A stretch of 64,000 nucleotides of DNA from Engelhardtia mirabilis (GTDB lineage: Bacteria > Planctomycetota > UBA1135 > GCA-002686595). The notes under the pieces were generated by a model. It saw nothing but the letters and a program-made list of their open reading frames with translations, was not told the DNA's origin and made no database searches. A program made the translations under genes and the position numbers. Shown here in pieces: positions 62,748 through 64,000 of this stretch (positions are counted from its first letter, which is position 1; each line of letters starts with the position of its first letter). Location of the stretch: NCBI RefSeq assembly GCF_007748095.1, contig NZ_CP036287.1, positions 1,488,001 through 1,552,000 of the forward strand, in the 5' to 3' direction.

Positions 62748-63971
62748 CCAGTTCGATGCGAAGTACTCGCCGTCGATGATCTGGTCGGCCGCGATCCGGG
62801 CGCGTAGTGAGTCGCGCCGCTCAGCCGCATCCGCGTCGCCAGCGTGGGTCGCGACGGTGTACCAGCCATAGGCGGCGATCGGGTCCTGTTCGACGCCGCG
62901 GCCGAGCTCGTACATGGAGCCGAGCTTGGTCTGGGCCTCGACCAGTCCGATGTCGGCGGCGGACCCGATCCAGCGCGCGGCGAGCTGCTCGTCCCGCTCG
63001 AGGAAGCGGCCCTGCAGGCACATCAGTCCGAGGTTGTACTGGGCCACGGGCTGGCCGCTGGCCGCCGCCAGCTCGAGCCAAGCCGCAGCCGCGCCGTCAT
63101 CGGGGGACGCGGTGCGACCCGCGAGGTGCATCAGACCGAGGTAGGTCTGGGCCGTGGTCAGGTCTGCCTCGGCAGCGACCGTGAACCAGTGTTCGGCCGC
63201 GGCGTCGTCGGGATCGGTGCCCTGACCGAGGTAGGCCATGCGACCGGCCTCGAGGGCGGCTTCCGGCGAGCCGGCGTCAGCGGCGCGGGAGAACCACCGG
63301 AAGGCGGCCTCCTCGTCCGCGGGCAGACCACGCCCTTCGGAGTGGGCGCGGGCCAGGCGCAGCTGGGCGTCCACGTCTCCCTGCTCGGCGGCCAGGGTGA
63401 ACCAGCGGGCGGCGACGCTCTGGTCCTGGCGCACGCCGACGCCCTCGTCGTGCATCGAGCCCAAGAGGCGCTGGGCCTTGGCGTCGCCCTGCTCGGCGGC
63501 GTAGGCGATCAGCTCGTGGGCCTGCTCGAGGTCCCGGGGCCCGGATTCGCCCAGCAGCGCCATGACCCCCAGGTTGCAGCGCGCCGGGGCGAAGCCCTGC
63601 TCGGCGGCGCGGCGGAACCACAGGCGGGCCTGGTCGAAGGACTGCTCGACACCCAGGCCTTCGTAGTAGAGCAGCCCGAGGTTGGTCTGGGCCGGGGCGT
63701 GGCCCTGATCGGCGGCCTGGCGGTACCACAGGGCCGCGCGCTCGGGATCCACGGCCACCCCGTCGCCCTGCTCGTAGGCCAGACCGAGCAGGAACTGGGC
63801 ACTGGGGTCTCCCTTGCGGGCTTGGGGCACCCAATTCACCGCCGACGTGGCGCTGCCAGCCTCGGAGACGGGGAGCCAGCCGCCGGCACCCGACGAGGCG
63901 CAGGCTGCGAGGGCCAGGAGGGCGACCGGGGCGGCGGGACGAAGCAGGCGGAAGGGGGTGGTGCGGGGCAT
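62727..63971 (-). CDS. Sel1-repeat lipoprotein
   Basis: 414 residues from an ATG at 63971. Lipoprotein signal ending ALLALAACASS. Residues about 45-390 are nine to ten Sel1 repeats of 36 residues with the pattern AxxxLGxxYxxGxGVxxDxxxAxxWxxxAAxxG, for example FLLGLAYEQGDGVAVDPERA and TNLGLLYYEGLGVEQSFDQA. A short tail follows. Sel1 proteins are alpha-solenoid scaffolds in envelope signalling and assembly. It is convergent with the TonB operon; a functional link is not shown. The upstream 29 bases to the window end show nothing. Confidence 0.92.
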   Translation of the reverse strand: MPRTTPFRLLRPAAPVALLALAACASSGAGGWLPVSEAGSATSAVNWVPQARKGDPSAQFLLGLAYEQGDGVAVDPERAALWYRQAADQGHAPAQTNLGLLYYEGLGVEQSFDQARLWFRRAAEQGFAPARCNLGVMALLGESGPRDLEQAHELIAYAAEQGDAKAQRLLGSMHDEGVGVRQDQSVAARWFTLAAEQGDVDAQLRLARAHSEGRGLPADEEAAFRWFSRAADAGSPEAALEAGRMAYLGQGTDPDDAAAEHWFTVAAEADLTTAQTYLGLMHLAGRTASPDDGAAAAWLELAAASGQPVAQYNLGLMCLQGRFLERDEQLAARWIGSAADIGLVEAQTKLGSMYELGRGVEQDPIAAYGWYTVATHAGDADAAERRDSLRARIAADQIIDGEYFASNWRPRAGR

Positions 63972-64000
63972 CTTGGGCCTATCGGAGTCGATCGCGGCTG

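Overview
The window is GC-rich bacterial chromosome, densely packed with genes on both strands. Its gene content points to a high-GC member of the Planctomycetota: many exported sulfatase-like lipoproteins, large secreted proteins built from carboxypeptidase-regulatory-like (CarboxypepD_reg) units, an ECF sigma factor with a C-terminal membrane and ectodomain extension, FG-GAP and beta-helix surface proteins, and DUF1579/DUF3450-type proteins. This assignment is inference from gene families; there is no rRNA or other phylogenetic marker here. I found no tRNA, rRNA, CRISPR array, complete insertion sequence or prophage.

Region 1 (1-14.2 kb) is an envelope carbohydrate or phospho-ester cluster. 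It holds five sulfatase/alkaline-phosphatase-superfamily genes (one cut by the window edge, one badly decayed), two GT-C type membrane glycosyltransferases (one with a PA14-like loop), a pilin-like membrane protein and a DUF3604/PHP-type lipoprotein. All five sulfatase-like proteins have Thr where classical sulfatases have the formylglycine Cys.

Region 2 (14.2-18.1 kb) has a secreted beta-helix protein and, divergently, a B12-binding protein with a CarH-like W-x9-EH motif followed by an HDOD protein. Region 3 (18.1-27.5 kb) runs on the minus strand: uup, ppiC, then three exported CarboxypepD_reg proteins separated by strong hairpins. Region 4 (27.5-33.2 kb) is mixed: a broken P-loop kinase, an FG-GAP protein, two unknowns, a Tat-exported epimerase-like protein and a Bax-inhibitor-1 family protein. 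Region 5 (33.2-39.4 kb) carries a duplicated family of large secreted proteins: one intact copy, one frameshifted copy and a probable C-terminal relic.

Region 6 (39.5-49.6 kb) includes a TIM-barrel glycosidase-like protein, a threonine-aldolase-like enzyme, a secreted protein with a 122-residue C-terminal module shared with the FG-GAP protein, the membrane-tethered ECF sigma factor, a DUF1579 protein, a gene interrupted by two adjacent in-frame TGA codons, a degenerate peptidase-like protein and an enolase-superfamily enzyme.

Region 7 (49.8-64 kb) is an outer-membrane uptake unit: a secreted surface beta-helix protein with strongly C-biased codons, a helical-repeat protein, then an operon of TonB-dependent receptor, DUF3450 protein, two MotA/TolQ/ExbB proteins, ExbD, TonB and a TPR lipoprotein, closed by a convergent Sel1-repeat lipoprotein. 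The strongest leads are the tethered sigma factor, the B12 light-sensor-like protein without a DNA-binding domain, the Thr-type sulfatase cluster, and the shared 122-residue module.
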